Positions 34,637 through 48,103 of a stretch of DNA of 64,000 bases are shown here, piece after piece. Location of the stretch: assembly GCA_022385755.1 (NCBI GenBank), contig MU278370.1, positions 436,820 through 500,819 on the forward strand, read 5' to 3'. Position numbers and translations under genes: made by a program. Source of the stretch: Trametopsis cervina. Its lineage: Eukaryota; Basidiomycota; Agaricomycetes; Polyporales; Irpicaceae. Position 1 is the first letter of the stretch, and each line of letters begins with the position of its first letter. The notes beneath the pieces were generated by a model. That model ran no database searches. It was given only the letters and a program-made list of their open reading frames with translations, and was not told the DNA's origin.

Positions 34637-36412
34637 ATGCCCCAGAGTAGACATATCACACACTCGGGACGCCCGGCGTCCGATAGACATGATATCGTCG
34701 ACGCGCAACACGACATCGAGGACGAATTGGCCACTAGCGTTGAGCTCATCCACCGGCACCAAACTACCAAGCATGGCGTATACGTTGGTGCACCCGGTGA
34801 GCACGTTTAATCTCACATACTATTCGCTGTGACTGAGTAGTCCCGGTCAGGTCTGCTGTTGATGGACTGGACCATCATGGACGTTGTCCGGAACCTACGC
34901 GACTCTCACGGAGACGCAATAATAGCTCCCAAGGTGAACCTTTATTCATGGTTCCCTTTTCAGAAGCCTACCTCAGGCAGTCGCACAGCATTCCTCGAGA
35001 CAGATGTAGGCGCAGCTGCGCTTATTCTGATCAGTGACCTACGCGATGGCCATCTGGACGTCAAGGGCGGGACGGACAGGTCAAGGGCATCGGCGATTCT
35101 GCTTAGAGAGGCTGTGCAAGTTGCTGTGGATGGCGACGACGCCAAAGACGATGACGGCTGCGAGGTGCTCTACGGGCGCGCAGGCCTACTGTACACACTC
35201 CTTTTCCTAAGAGCGGAGACGCATGCGAGGAGACGCGAGACGGCGGAGCAGGAGATTCCACCAGACGCCTTCGTCACCATTGTGGAGCAGCTGTGTCATG
35301 ACCAGAACATTGCTGCGCTTGTCGACGAGATCGTCACCAGAGGACGGAGAGGAGCGAGACAATACGCAATGGAGGCGCGGTCACGCGACCGCAGCGTCGG
35401 ACGTGCTCCTCCGCTGATGTGGTCCTGGCACGGCAAACGGTACTTAGGTAGCGCGCATGGCGTGGGTGAGTGCCACCTGTAGCTATAGCTAATGTCTCGC
35501 CGCTAATCCCATGGAAGCTGGTATATTGCAGATGCTTGTTAGCGTCCCAAGTCATATTCTCAAACAACACTGGGAACCTATCATCCACACGGTGCAATGG
35601 CTTGTTGACGTGCAAGACTCGAGTACAGGTAACTGGACCCACAAAGCTAGCCGCGACCTACTAGAGCCCTCAAGCCATGCTACTGTAACGGATGACCACG
35701 CCATGGTTCAGTACGTGATCATACCTCATACTCACTCGGCGAGTTGTGTATTCGACGGCTTCATATAATATTTTCACACTTATTTAGATGGTGTCATGGA
35801 GCATCAGGAATACTCATTCTCTTCTCGGCGCTCCTCAGCAGACGACAACACGTCGGTGCCACACTGGAGATTCCGGAGTCTCTCGACAGTGCCATGCGCT
35901 CCTCACTGGCCCTCGGTGCGAAACTCATATACGAACGTGGACTCCTGCGGAAGGGCGTAGGCCTGTGTCACGGGGTGGCAGGAAGCGTTTACGCGCTCCT
36001 AGCAGCCTCCGATGTCCTCGACAAGCCCCCGTCGCACTCAAATCAGCCGGTTCAAGATTCCAAACGAGTAAGAGCGACCCGTTCGAGATCCCAGCAATAT
36101 AGAGATCAACATCTACCGGACGGCCATCGCTCGGAGCTGACGGAACGTCAGTGGCTACTCCGTGCATTCCACCTCGCGCACCTGGCAACGTCATATCGAA
36201 AATTTACCCTGCGAGGGGAAATGCGCAGTCCAGACAGGCAGGCGAGCTTATTTGAGGGGCTGGCAGGAATGTGCTGCGCGTGGGCGGAGATACTCAGGAG
36301 AATGGAGGACATCATGGTACAGGGGAACAGCGACGGTATATTCGATGCAGAGGGGGTAGAATGGAGACGTAGACGGGGAGTCCCCGGATACGACGATCTG
36401 CCACTATGGTGA
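34637..36412 (+). CDS. LanC-like (lanthionine synthetase C-like) protein
   Basis: LanC-like proteins are zinc-dependent (alpha/alpha)-barrel enzymes; the mammalian members add glutathione to dehydrated phospho-sites. Four exons (34637-34796, 34851-35465, 35518-35710, 35788-36412) give 530 residues. Repeated barrel motifs are present: GVYVGAPGLLLMDW, EVLYGRAGLLYTLLFL, GSAHGVAGILQMLVS, WCHGASGILILFSA, GLCHGVAGSVYALL and ASLFEGLAGMCCAW. The zinc ligands are expected to be Cys of WCHG and Cys-His of LCHG, and both are present. GSAHGVAGILQML and QWCHGASG are created by splicing, which supports the joins. The start at 34637 is weak: a short extra upstream exon is possible. A 30-base stretch at 34935-34964 has intron-like ends but is too short and is in frame, so it is kept as coding. 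Confidence 0.83.
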
Positions 36413-36578
36413 TGGTATAGGGCATAGCACGTCGCGGGCGTGCGATCGTGTTGCATATTGTACAAATATATTTATGTTCTGGGTGGACGACTAGTTGTAG
36501 TTGTAGAGTGCCGGTGCGAATAAGACGTGTGTAATCTAATTCAATGAGTGTCCGAAGTGTCCAGTGACGTTATATCGT

Positions 36579-39500
36579 TCAAGAAGTATCATTAAGTAGG
36601 TCCCGAAGGATTGGTCTGCCCCTCAGGAGGCCGATGTCAACATTTCCGTTCTTGAGCTTCTTCGTCTGCCTTGAGGGCGTCTGTGGACTTGAGGGTCCAT
36701 CATGGTCCTCGACGTCCTCGACAGAACGTTTGCGCGGCGTCTCGGCATCCATAGCGGAGAAGTGCAGTTTGTCTGCATTCTCCCTCAAACGGAGAATCCA
36801 GCCTCTGCTGTCCATGAGCTCGAAGAAGGTTTGCAACAACGGTTCGGCTTGTAAAGTACTCCGCGATCCGAATATAATAAGCTTCGATCGTGCGCGGGTG
36901 AACGAGACGTTAATACGCCTCCAGTCTTTTAGCAGGTCACCAACCTATACGATTCGATGTAAGCCGGGTCAAAACCGTTCGAAACGAAGCATACCTGTCC
37001 CAAATCATTCGATCTAACCATGGAAATGACAACGCAATCCTTGTCACGTCCTTGACTGCGGTCAGCTGTGAGCACTTCAATTCCAGGCCGATCTTGCAGT
37101 AGATGGGAAAGGAGTTTGATCTGCTGCCGATATAGAGTGATGACCCCAATCTTCTCCTCCGAGACACCACATCCAACGAGACCCTCGACAACCTGGTATA
37201 CAAGAGCAGCCTCCGTGGTGTTTTGTGTAAGGTCCCCAACGCGAGAGTCCTTCGCTGGGACGTCATCTGTGTCGACGAAAACGGCTTTGCAGCTACACGA
37301 GAATTGATCCTCAGCGAGCGCACGAGATCGTATCATAAACAAACGTACTTTGCGTCCAATAACTGTTCAATCCAGCAGGAATCTGGGTGGCACGGTGGAG
37401 AATGATAGGAGGCGTGCATTACATCTAAGAAGCTGGGATTGGGCAAACGCAAGCTCCGGCTGGCGACAGACTTGGAACCGCAACGCAATCGGTCGTTATA
37501 GATAAGTTTGTTTGAGAGAAGCATAATGTCTTCGTTCATGCGATACTGCTCGTTGAGATCTATCACAGCTTCAGGGTGGGCCTCCGATAAACGCCTGAAT
37601 AACGAGACGTCCAAACCACCTCGTTTCGCCTCTCTGCTCCGAACCTGGGGAATACATGAGTATTGGCGCATTCAGGAATTTCATGCGGTATACGTACCAG
37701 CGGAGGAAGCTGGAAGTGGTCACCGACGAGAACAAACTTATCGGCAAGACGTAGTGGTCCTAAACAAGTAGGAAGCGTAACTTGTGATGCTTCGTCGACG
37801 ATGCAGTAGTCGAATTTCCGACGAGAGAAAAGAGGGCTATTCAAGCGTGAGTAAATGGTTCACGCGGCACGCAAGTAGTATTTACTGGTCAATTGAGAGG
37901 CAGGTCGTCGCCACTACTGGTGGGGACATAACCTGATTCTCCAGTTGTTCAATAGTCGTAGCGGCTGTAAGGGCCGACAGTGTAAGTTTGTGTACATCGG
38001 GGTGTACCTACAAGGTGTTCAGGTGCGAAAATATAGAGAGTAATCCTTGCAGCTTCGCACCTTGTCCGGATTTCCCAACCTCAGAATCTTGAAGTCCGTC
38101 ACATCTTTGAGTTTTAGCAAGATAGTGTCCACGGCCGAGTGCGTATATGATGTCAATAATACGCTTTTCCCGAGGTACACAAGAAGGTGGATAATAGCAG
38201 CAATGACGGTGGTTTTTCCGGTTCCAGGCATACCCAGAATTAAAGAGTAATCCAAGGTACTTATCACTTTGCGAACCGCTGCCTGTTGGTTGGTGTTCAG
38301 CAGTGCGATAACCTTCGCTACAGGTTCATGTGACGGGAGTAAAGGCCCTGCAGGTATCTCGGTGAATCGTGGCGTACGAAGATCAACAACGAGTTCCAAA
38401 CGCTTGGTGTCGCCATCAGCGTGGAAGAGAGCAGCAAGGTTGCCTCGGATACGGCCCATGCCACCGAATAATTCGTCTTTGTCCACGCGAAAAATAACAG
38501 GAGAGCCGTCTTTCACTAAATGCGGACGGCGAGCGGTTATAGTGCCTATACTCAGCTCATGATCTACGCCGATCACCACTTCACTGGGGGTAAGCGACAC
38601 GATGAAGCCTCGGACGAGTGCAAGTAAATCGGGTTCGACGGAAACCGTCACGGCATCGCCTTCGCTCATGTGACCGTTGAGCAATGAATCGCCATGATTA
38701 TGGATGTTTGCCTTGACGAAACGATAGGTAAATTGGTGTATCCGCCCCTCGCGCTTCAAGGTGGGTTTTGGTGTGGAAGTGTTCGGTCGATATGACTCGT
38801 CTAGCAGCATGTCAGCAAAACATCGTCCATGAGTCTCGCGCTCCTTTGCAGTCATGGTCCATAGCTCTTTCCTGAAGCGCATCAAATCATGCTCTTCGAG
38901 GGATATTAGGTGCTCCCAAGTCTTGAAAAATTCGGCGTGAGAAGGGCTGATATGTGATGTCTTTAAGGCGTATATATCCGATATAGGAGAGGCCGTGTCC
39001 TGTACCTGTTCTACAGCCTGTACAGAGTTAATCATCGAGTGGGTACGACGCAGAAGCTACTGCGTGGACGTACCTTGCGATATAACATGCATGTGTCAAC
39101 GACGTAACATCTACCACACACTCGGGCGTCATCAATGGTCGGTGGTAGAAAGTCTTCCACGTCTTTGCTACCACGCTTTGTGCGGTTCTGGCCTTGAATG
39201 TCAACACCAGCTCTTCGCATCAGATAGCCTGCCATCTCATTCCTCTTGCGTATGAGAGCTCGTATCTCGTTCGTGGAACGTGGGACTCGCACCACTTCGT
39301 CGCTTTGAGTGTAATAGAGAAGTCCGCTTGGTACAGGCGTTGCATAGCGCTCTTCCATCAACAATGTGTATAGTAAAGTTTGGGCACGGTGCTCCATCAC
39401 TTGAGTTGATCGACCCGTCTTCAGCTCAAGAGGCGTTGGATGTGTGTGGCTGGCAATGCTGAGAGACTGTGACGGTTTTAAGGGTGCACTCTTCTCAGCC

Positions 39501-41128
39501 TTCGTAGTAGGTCCATTTGTGACGGAGACTTGACGGTACTTGTTAGTAGTATTCGTAATTGTATCCTCGATGATCGCTTGCACCGAGACATCGAGTTTAC
39601 CCTTCAGTCCGTAGGTAGGAGACCATATATCCTCTTCGATATCATGGAGCTTGTTGATGGCGAGCAACGACGATTGCCCACGCTCTGCCCTCGTATTCGT
39701 AAGTACGGCGTCGGACTAGTATACACATATTGTCAGAGACGTCCTGCTGTAGTACCTTTGACTGACCTTTGGAACATCATGTATATATCGCTGTTGGAAA
39801 GCTTTCAGTCCGACAGCTCGTATTTTCAGTTCTCGTTTGGCTTGATCAACGGTTACGTTCAGCCGCAGCAGATCGCCTAAACCTCTCTTAACCTCCTGGT
39901 CTACTTTACGATCCATTTCCCTCTCGTCCCAGCCCGCAGCGCCGTGGGTCCAGTCTATCAAGCAGCTCTGCATGATCTCGTGGAGCATATTCCCCCAGAC
40001 AAGGGCTGGTGTCACATCGGATGAGGAGTGTATGAGAGTGGAGAGGATAGGTTTGCGCAGACATGTGGGTGTGGATGAAAGTGAGGTAGCCGTGATGAGG
40101 ATATCAGGATGAAGCACGAGAAGGTCACTGGTGGGTTGAGAGGTTAATGTGATATATGGAAGTGCATCTGGTAACGGCAGAGTTGATGTGCTTGCTTGCG
40201 TTGCAGGGTCTAGATGGGAGGGGGGACTGAAGGTGCCAATGACGTTAATAACATCTCCTGTATATGTATACGATAGGATTCAGCCTCTATCCAGTACATC
40301 CTTGACGTGGGTACGTACCGATGCGGACATCCAATTCAAGCCAGTCATCCTGAAGGATGATTCGCCGATACTCACTGGACGCTTGCACTGCAACAATCAG
40401 CTCCTGTTAGATAGCTTCTGATTAGCATCGAAGCGACGGCCTGTAACGGAACTGACGATGACCCTGCGCACTACAGCAACGCAATGAGAAAGGATATGAC
40501 CGCATCTCTCACCTTATGATACAGCCCATGTTCATCTATAAAGCGCACTTTCTGCACTGTACAGCGCGTAGATGTCGGGCGGCAGCGGTGTGAGGACACT
40601 GCGGTAAGCGCGTTCATCACCGAGGCTTGGGATGCCTAGTAAAAATACCGATCGAGGATAATTAATGGGTCCATTGTACTCGAAGCAGGCGAATCAATGT
40701 CATAACGCACAACGATTGCTGTTGAATCTGACATGGACACCTTTCGTTTTTGGGGTGTCATGAAATCAGAGTTCATATCATCCCAATCCCAGTGCTCGGC
40801 CCCCTCAAGGAGAGCTTGAATATTCTCTACACTTTCATGTTCTCCGGTCTTCAGCTTGGGCTTTGTAGGGGTCCCGACGGTACACTTCCTTCTCCATGGT
40901 GAACGCGATGTCTCTGTCCGCTAGTAGCCTGGTCATCAAGAAGGACACCTCAATTAGGGACGAACGGCTCACGCTGTGAGAACTACGGGAACTTTTTACC
41001 GGAGTTCTTAACGTCCTTACAGACCTGTCGGGTGAGGGCACCGCGTCGAAGAACGAGTCATCAATCCCAGCCAGAAGGTCGGCCATGAACGCGGACTCCT
41101 CCATCTCCGAATGCTTCTTGGGCGACAT
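36579..41128 (-). CDS. DNA2: DNA replication ATP-dependent helicase/nuclease Dna2
   Basis: Dna2 trims long 5' flaps in Okazaki fragment maturation and resects DNA ends. Twelve exons (41128-40973, 40860-40741, 40635-40513, 40403-40319, 40257-39767, 39715-39074, 39017-38061, 38007-37886, 37836-37698, 37644-37349, 37292-36995, 36944-36579) give 1264 residues. The RecB-type nuclease has [20 protein letters not shown] and LELKTG. The 4Fe-4S cluster ligands are Cys in TPTCLRKP plus Cys525, Cys528 and Cys534 of [10 protein letters not shown]. The superfamily 1 helicase has Walker [10 protein letters not shown] (about 801), [55 protein letters not shown] and [19 protein letters not shown]. The N-terminus is short and serine-rich, and the C-terminal tail of about 70 residues carries a basic KKLKNG patch. 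It diverges from UTP22 across a 357-bp promoter that also contains a tRNA gene. Confidence 0.93.
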
Positions 41129-41299
41129 AACTCGTGGGAACCTTTGCCTGAGAAACAGTGAGGATATGTAGTGAAATCTCGACAGAGTGTAACTCCTAAA
41201 AGTGTCGCGATGGACGGAATGGACAACATGTTACGCGTGAGCTCACTTCAGACGCGTTATTTACACCTATTTGGACGCGTCGCTGTAGAGGAAGAAAAT

Positions 41300-41384
41300 G
41301 GACACACTGGGAATTGAACCCAGCACCCCCCGCAAACAGCACACAATGCTAAGCGGATGTGATAACCAACTACACCATGTGCCC
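41300..41384 (-). tRNA. tRNA-Ala(AGC) with intron, copy 1
   Basis: Read on the minus strand, the 85-nt gene begins GGGCACA and ends TGTGTCC, forming the acceptor stem with the G3-U70 pair that marks tRNA-Ala. The A box region is TGGTGTAGTTGG and the B box GGGTTCAATTCCC. The anticodon stem pairs TCCGC with GCGGG, and the loop TTAGCA gives anticodon AGC, followed by an intron of about 12 nt (TTGTGTGCTGTT) at the canonical position after base 37. A73 follows the gene. It is identical to the gene at 48201-48285. Confidence 0.92.
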
Positions 41385-41485
41385 CCATGCCAACAGGTAT
41401 AATAGTAAAATTATATTTAGTATTTACCGAAAATTAAATTGATTGCTTGCAGACTTCGATCGGTTGCAGGTACTCCTCTCTCCAA

Positions 41486-44400
41486 ATGCCGACCGAACGC
41501 AAACGCAAAAGGGAATATGTTGCAAAAGGCACAGGAGTCAAGGTATGTGTTACATCTCCTTCTCCGTCCATCAAATCCTGACCTCGCTCCTGCTACAGCA
41601 GTATACGCCTGACCAAAACATAGGAGAAGGATCATCCCAGGGCGATGGTGTAGAGGAAGTTCTCCGTGCAAGTGAAGAACAAGATGACGCGAGTAGTTTT
41701 TCACTAGAGCGAGACGACGAAGAGCCATGGGAAGGTCTAGGTGCACGAGGTGTCATGTCTCAGCGCGGTGGAACTCTACCCAAAAAACCACCCACCGGCG
41801 AAGAATTAAGGACTATCAAGGATGCTGCCGACTTGTATATGTCTGGTTCATTCAAATTGAAGGTGTGCTCCCAGTGTTCTAACTCTGATACCTGCCGTTT
41901 ATAATTTTACTTGTGTTAGATTGATGCACTGTTGCCCAAAGTCAGACCGAAGTATACTCGCTTCGCGTCCCTTGAAAAATTCCTACTGTCTCTGCATTCA
42001 TTCCTCAGCACCCTACCGTCGTCACCACTTCAGCACCCTCTTTCTGCCTCCAGGGACATGCTAAAGAGAGGTGTTTATGTCCCGTATCCTAGTCCCCAAC
42101 CCAAGGACGATACAAAATGGAAGGTGTCGTTTGAGAAGCCTCAAGACGTCAATATTGTAGGCAGTTGGATCACGCAACTGGCAGTGAAAAGGAAAGATGG
42201 TCTCCCTTACGTGATTGACCTTGCTGTTGAAATGCCTGATGTACGACAATCATCTTCGTCATTTGCTTGCGTTTTTTAACTCCCCTGTCCCATAGTCACT
42301 TTTCCAAGAGAAGGACTACCTCAACAATCGGTTCTTCCACAAGAGGGCGTATTATCTCTCAGCTATAGCTGCCGCCTTGCTGCCTCCGCCTAATGAAACT
42401 CGCCCGGTGAAGGTGCGGGGAAAAGGGAGAGATACTGAGAAAAGCGATGTGCCAGCACTCAACGTCGAGTTGTCGTGGGAGACTCTCCGTGGCGACCCAA
42501 GATTGAGTGCACTTGTGCTCACTCATAAGTCTGGTACGCACGTGTTCGTTGGTGATACGGTATGTGTACTGATTCTGACATCCAGATGGTTCGGTGTATG
42601 ATTTCTCCAGCTTGAATGTTCAAGTCCGAATCATCCCCACATTGTCCACTACCTCACCCATACCGTTGAACCGTCTATCGCCTCGTCGTTCAAACGTTCG
42701 TACTGGCTCGACATCCACATCAACGGACGAGCTTCGGTCTTCAGAGTCAGGAAGCACTACACCGATTTACAATAGCCGCCTCCTCATGAATACCACCACT
42801 CGTTCGCACTTGCTACGAATGTACAACCTCCAAAAGACCACTCCAGCATTCGCAGACGCCCTTGCGCTGTTGAAGGTGTGGGCAAATCAGAGAGGATACG
42901 GAGAGAGTGACGGGAGGGCTCATAGGGAATCTCCTGTAACGTCAGAATTTGAACTTAAATGGTCTGTCAGAGGTTTTGATGGAATGGGGGCTTGGTGGGT
43001 TGCTGTTTTGGATTATCTCGTCAACGGTGGCCAGATCTCGGGCGCGAAACGGGAAAAGCGAAGACCCTTAGGACATAGTTTAAGCTCATATCAATTGTTT
43101 CGAGCCGCCCTGGATTTTCTCTGTGAGTGGACAGCTAAATCGAGGAGATGGACCATTAACTGGTAGATATTAAGCGAGACAAAGATGGCCGCAAGATCGC
43201 ATTTTCCTCAAGGCCCAGCCGTTAGATATCCGAGTCAGTCTTTTGTTTTGTTTTTCTTCCTATCTGCCCTGAACACTCATGTTCCGACCAGTTTCCTGAA
43301 CATGAATACGAGAGCAACGACACAGAAGCGGTATTCGTCGATCTACATTCCGGAATGAATTTCCTCGCTGGTGTGCCCATGACCTCTCTAGAGATGGTAA
43401 GGCCCTTTCAAGATTTTATCACACTCTGAACTGAGGCTGTTGCCACGACCAGCTTCAATATGATGCCAAAGTAACACTTGGAACTCTGTCCAACAAAAGG
43501 CCCGATACCGTAATAGGTGATCCATTCGAGGAGGTTTTTCTAACAGATAAAAGAAGTCTCCAGGCTAGGTTTGATATAGTGATCAGGTGGGCTCGTTTTT
43601 ACCGGAAGAATTGGACTCCGTAAGATGCTAATTGATACTGTAGAGTCGATCTTTCGGAGGCACGGCTTCCGCAGCCTTCAGCTCATTCCATTGTAGAACA
43701 AGGTTCACCCTACAACACCCTCGTTGCGACCATGTTATCTACCCTACGAGCTGGATTGGGGAATCGGGTGAAGGCACTTGTCGTTCTTCATCCCATCGCG
43801 TGTACCTCCGATATAGGCGACTATCATCCCGACAACGCTCCCGTAGTACACATCGGTGTCATCTTGGATTCGGAGTATGCCTACCGTCTTGTTGACTTTG
43901 GGCCACCCGCCGCAGCCGAAGACAATGATGCTCACGACCAACACGCTGAAGAAAGAAAGAGGTTCAGAGCTCTTTGGGGCCCTAAAGCCGACTTACGCCG
44001 CTTCAAAGATGGTCGGATTCTGGAAAGTGTTGTGTGGGAGGTGCACACTGCCGATGAACGAGCTCATATACCATTTCGGATATGCGAATACCTCCTGAAA
44101 CGTCACTGTGGCATTGGAAGTGATGCTTCGGATGCAATCTCGTGGTCTGGAGGAAAATGGGACGAGCTATTGAAGCCTCACAAATCTATTGTACACCTAT
44201 ACCAGGCCGCCAAAGTTGAACTGGGATACAAGAGCGCGATGTCGGCGTTCGATACCTTGGTGAAAGCACTCAAGAGCCTAGACGACGAACTCCCGCTGGC
44301 AATTCTAAATGTCAGCCCTGTGTCCTCGCTGTTGCGCTATACGAGCGTTTTCAGCCCCATTGCTGTCCCACCCACTTCTCCCCTGTTGGCTTCGTCTTCA

Positions 44401-45974
44401 TCCGCCACGCTTCCTATGTGCGCGCGATACCTACCAGCCATGGACATCGTCATCGAGTTCGAGAAAAGCGGTAGATGGCCCGACGATCTCAGGGCCATTC
44501 AAAAGGTGAAAATGGCATTTTTGGAAACAATTGCGGTTTGCCTAGGCAATCGCGTCGCCGGATTACATGCTCAAGTGGTGCTGGAGGGCGATGAACCCGA
44601 AGGTATACATGACAGTGTTAGACTCGATATCCTTACTCCTGCAGGGTGGGCTTTCTCTGCCCGGATATGCCACGACCGCGAGGCAACGTTGCTGGACCAT
44701 CTGATCAATGAAAACTCGCATCTCTCTAAAGCTGTGAAGCGCCATCTGGAGAGAAACGCCGCACCAGAGGAGATAAAGACGAAGTATGATGCCATTCGGG
44801 CCAAAAATCTTCATCTTCGACGATATGTGCACAGTCCCACCCACCATCGAGCCATCGCAGCGCTATCACACCGGTATAGCGCATACGCTGGTACAGTACG
44901 ATTGGTCAAGCGCTGGCTTGCCGCACACTGGCTACTCAGCGGGCATCTTCAGGAAGAAGCCGTAGAGCTCATTTGTAGTGCTGCGTTCCTGAGTGCTACA
45001 GGTGCCCTCACAGCTGAGGACGAAAACGGGGTTTCAAGTATCCCTGGTACGAAGGAAAGAGGGTTCTCCCTCGTCGTTCAATTCCTGGCGCATTGGGAGT
45101 GGGAAAATGGTCTATCTGTACATTTGTACGGAGACAATGGGGATGGTGACAGCCTTCCTTCAGCCCCCGATAATATTACCGGCAGACGTACGGCGTGGGT
45201 GATCAAGACGGAGCGTGATCCAGATGGCCGAGTATGGACCAGCGACGGACCAGACGCAATAGTAGCGCGACGTATCACAGACGTGGCCCGCGCGACCTGG
45301 CATGCACTACAAGCTAGCCAAGGGTCACAGTACGACATCAAGGTCAGTGCTTCGACTCAAATGTTTCTCCTCGTTGATCGCCGACACCCACACAGGAATT
45401 ATTCGTGCATCCTACTACACATTACGACGTGTTGATCAAGCTTGAGGCGTCGCGAGCCCCTCGCTACTTCCAGCATCTGACCGCAGATGAGACTGTATGG
45501 CTTCCGAAAGGAAGATACGCCAACGCTACGAACCCGCCGGTCGACAATATACCGCTTCTGATTGAGTTTGATCCCGTGCAAATGTTGTTTACCGATCTAC
45601 AAGTGAGTGCTCGCTGAAACAACTTTCATGCATTAATTTTTAACCGCTACTAGATGATATATGAAGATACATTCAAGCTTTTCTACGACCCACATGGTGG
45701 CACAACGTTTGGTGTGATTTTCGACCCTATCCTAAAAGATCCAAGGCCACTCCGTGTACGGAGCGATTATAACAGTATTCCGAAGACCACAGTAAGAGTC
45801 TGCAATTGCTATGCGCGACAAGGTACTGACCCTGTAATGACTCAGGGAGAACGGACGGGCAAGGACAAAGATAAGGCTCTCGTGACATTCAACCTCGAAG
45901 CTATCTTACGCGAGATCGAAAGAATGGGCTCGGGCCTGTTATCGCAAGTCGTGGTACAGGATCGGCCGTCATAA
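41486..45974 (+). CDS. UTP22: U3 snoRNP/UTP-C subunit Utp22 (Nrap)
   Basis: Utp22 (Nrap in animals) is a catalytically dead nucleotidyltransferase-like scaffold of the UTP-C module in the 90S pre-ribosome. Eleven exons (41486-41542, 41599-41862, 41920-42240, 42296-42533, 42586-43122, 43175-43233, 43292-43396, 43453-43586, 43644-45342, 45396-45602, 45654-45974) give 1313 residues, typical of the family. It starts with a basic MPTERKRKREY and an acidic segment. Conserved stretches include NIVGSWITQLAVKRKDGLPY, VIDLAVEMPDSLFQEKDYLN, LLKVWANQRGYG, GMGAWWVAVLDYLVNGG, EAVFVDLHSGMNFLAGVP, DLRRFKDGRILESVVWE and LFYDPHGGTTFGVIFDP. Exon 6 is the least certain; it was chosen because only that frame gives DRIFLKA leading into FPEHEYESNDTEAVFVD. 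Confidence 0.92.
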
Positions 45975-46796
45975 ATCGCCTGTCTCACCGCGATGTAGCC
46001 AGTTGGCAAGCGATATTACCTGCAATGCTGAGCGATATTCCGGTCACCGCTATTGCTTTTCATCTTCTCTTTGGTTGTCTGATTTGATGGTAATTGGGTT
46101 TTTTTCCCTCTTATTACTCTTTCTCGCACTCTCTGGTGGCATCGCAGCTTCGCTCGTCGTGTGCAAAGATGGATCATCGCTGTTCTCTGAGGATTTTACA
46201 CTTTCCGCGGCGGAGTTCATAGCACTTGTGTGGCTAAATACGCCGGGCTTTTTGTACTCTCCTTCTATCGCAATACAAGGTGTGCATCATTTCCGGCGGA
46301 ATTGATTCTCCAGGCGAATGTGAAAGTCGGGGGATGAGCGGTATGCTAGCTGAGGCCACTAGGATCAGAACTTGCTCGGCGGACCTGCGCCGCTTTCCCA
46401 TTACGCTCACATGGCATCTCTTACTCCCCTGCATGCCGACCATGTACAGTAACGACGTTGTTATAAGTATTGACCTGATGAACTCCAGCTAGAAGCGGCT
46501 TCAAGTCTACTCGCTGACATGACCTCTATGAAAGGACACGGTGCCATTTATGAGTAATTGTGATTGCGGCGCGTACACATACTGCGATGTCTATGAACTC
46601 CCGCGGACATTATCAGTGAATTAAACCAGGCACTCGCAGCTTTTCTCAGCAGCGTCTACTGACATACGCTACATAAATTCGATGAATGACGCTGTCCACC
46701 CATCGGAATAGGGCTTCGGTCACGTGCGCGCGTTGTGTTAGTGTAAGCCTACTGTAGTACGCGCAAGACTGTCCGTAGACGTCTTCAGCGATGGAT
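45975..46796. other. Convergent 3' region between UTP22 and IND1
   Basis: About 820 bp. A frame at 46003-46305 encodes a hydrophobic stretch (LMVIGFFSLLLLFLALSGGI), but it has no splice-supported continuation and lies directly after the UTP22 stop, so I treat it as 3' sequence. No RNA gene recognised. Confidence 0.5.
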
Positions 46797-48103
46797 TCAT
46801 ATGTGGTGAGAGCAGTATATCTTATCTTGCACGGTGTCCATAACCTGCTGCCATGCTTCTATACCAGCCCCATTGGTTTGTCTGTCACTGAGTATGAAGG
46901 GTACGCCCCGATTGCCTTGTTCGTTCACGTGGCCAATAACGGGCAGTTCACCAAGCACCGGTATGCCCAGCCTCTGGGCAGTTTGATAAAAGTGAGAAGT
47001 GTCTCCGTAGATCATATGTCGTTTGTCGCAGTTGGAACAGGTGAAATACGCCTGGTTGAGGATCATGCCAAGGATCTAGAATAGAAAAAGAAATTTACTG
47101 AGTCTGCGCATCCAGACGGCACTAGGGCTTACTGGTATGGAGAGTTGTTTGAACATAGCAATTCCTCGACGAACGTCGTACAATGCCACATTTTGAGGTG
47201 TGGAAACGATGACAGCCCCTACAGTGGAAACGCGTCAATAGACGTGTGGGTATCCGAGTAAGCGATAGAGACAAACCGTCTACACGAACGAGCTGTCCTA
47301 ATGTCAGGGCCACATCTCCTGTACCTGGAGGCAAATCTATGATGAGCACATCGAGAGGCTCTCCGTTGGGCTCTGCAGGAGAACGCCAGTCAACGTCAAA
47401 AAGGAGCTGCTGAACGGCCTTCTGAACCATTAATCCGCGCCACGCAACCGCCTTGTCCGGATCTTCTTCTTTCATGTTGAGCGGTGGCAACAAGAACCCC
47501 ATAGACATGCATTTCAAACCATGGTTCCGCAGCGGCACTATGGCCCCTGCTGCACTCGGCATCACTTTGAGTCTCGGAATGTGAGCGTAGATATTTGAAC
47601 AACGCACCTTCTGTAGTCAGTGGTGTATCAGCGGTGTCCAGTCCCATTAACCCGGGAAGGGACGGTCCAAAAATGTCGAGATCTAAAATACCAACGCGCA
47701 GAGGACGCTTTCCTGAACGCCGCATGGAAAGCTGACAGGCGAGGTTCACTATACGTTGCAGTATATCTGGCTCAATTTTCCCGTTGTAAGTGAATATCTA
47801 TGTCGTACCAGCCACCGTGCTTTTCCCCACCCCACCCTTTCCGCTAGCAACAGCGATGACGCTCTTGACATTTGGTATCGGCCGCTTTTGTACAGGTTCC
47901 CTCGAACGTCTCGGTATCTCGGGTGCAGGTCCTGTACGTCTTGGGAGGCCCTGAAAGTCAGTCAGGGTTATGCAAAGACACGATACCGAGTCACTGACTA
48001 ATGGATTCTCGTGCCGATTGACTACTGAAAGACTAAAGAGTCGGTGGGAAATCGGTATACAAGCCGTGACTTGCGGCTTGCAAAAGAGGAGAGCACGTAT
48101 CAT
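46797..48103 (-). CDS. IND1: Mitochondrial iron-sulfur P-loop NTPase Ind1 (NUBPL)
   Basis: Ind1/NUBPL is a mitochondrial Mrp/NBP35-family ATPase that delivers Fe-S clusters to respiratory complex I. Six exons (48103-47999, 47950-47809, 47748-47608, 47549-47277, 47218-47133, 47075-46797) give 341 residues. The N-terminus is arginine-rich and fits a mitochondrial presequence ([11 protein letters not shown]). After splicing one reads RHENPLGLPRR, a conserved linker, then [20 protein letters not shown], the deviant Walker A near residue 71. [37 protein letters not shown] and [14 protein letters not shown] follow, as does [19 protein letters not shown]. The cluster-binding CxxC is FTCSNCDKR at about 262-265. 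Its presence implies that the organism has complex I. It diverges from the DUF2358-type gene with tRNA copy 2 between them. Confidence 0.93.

Noticed and set aside
37931..37948. Possible 16-18 bp intron in DNA2 between ENQ and VVATTC
   Set aside because: Far too short for an intron, and the read-through [12 protein letters not shown] is in frame and consistent with the family.
46003..46305. Hydrophobic frame just after UTP22
   Set aside because: No splice-supported gene can be built and it lies in a convergent 3' region.
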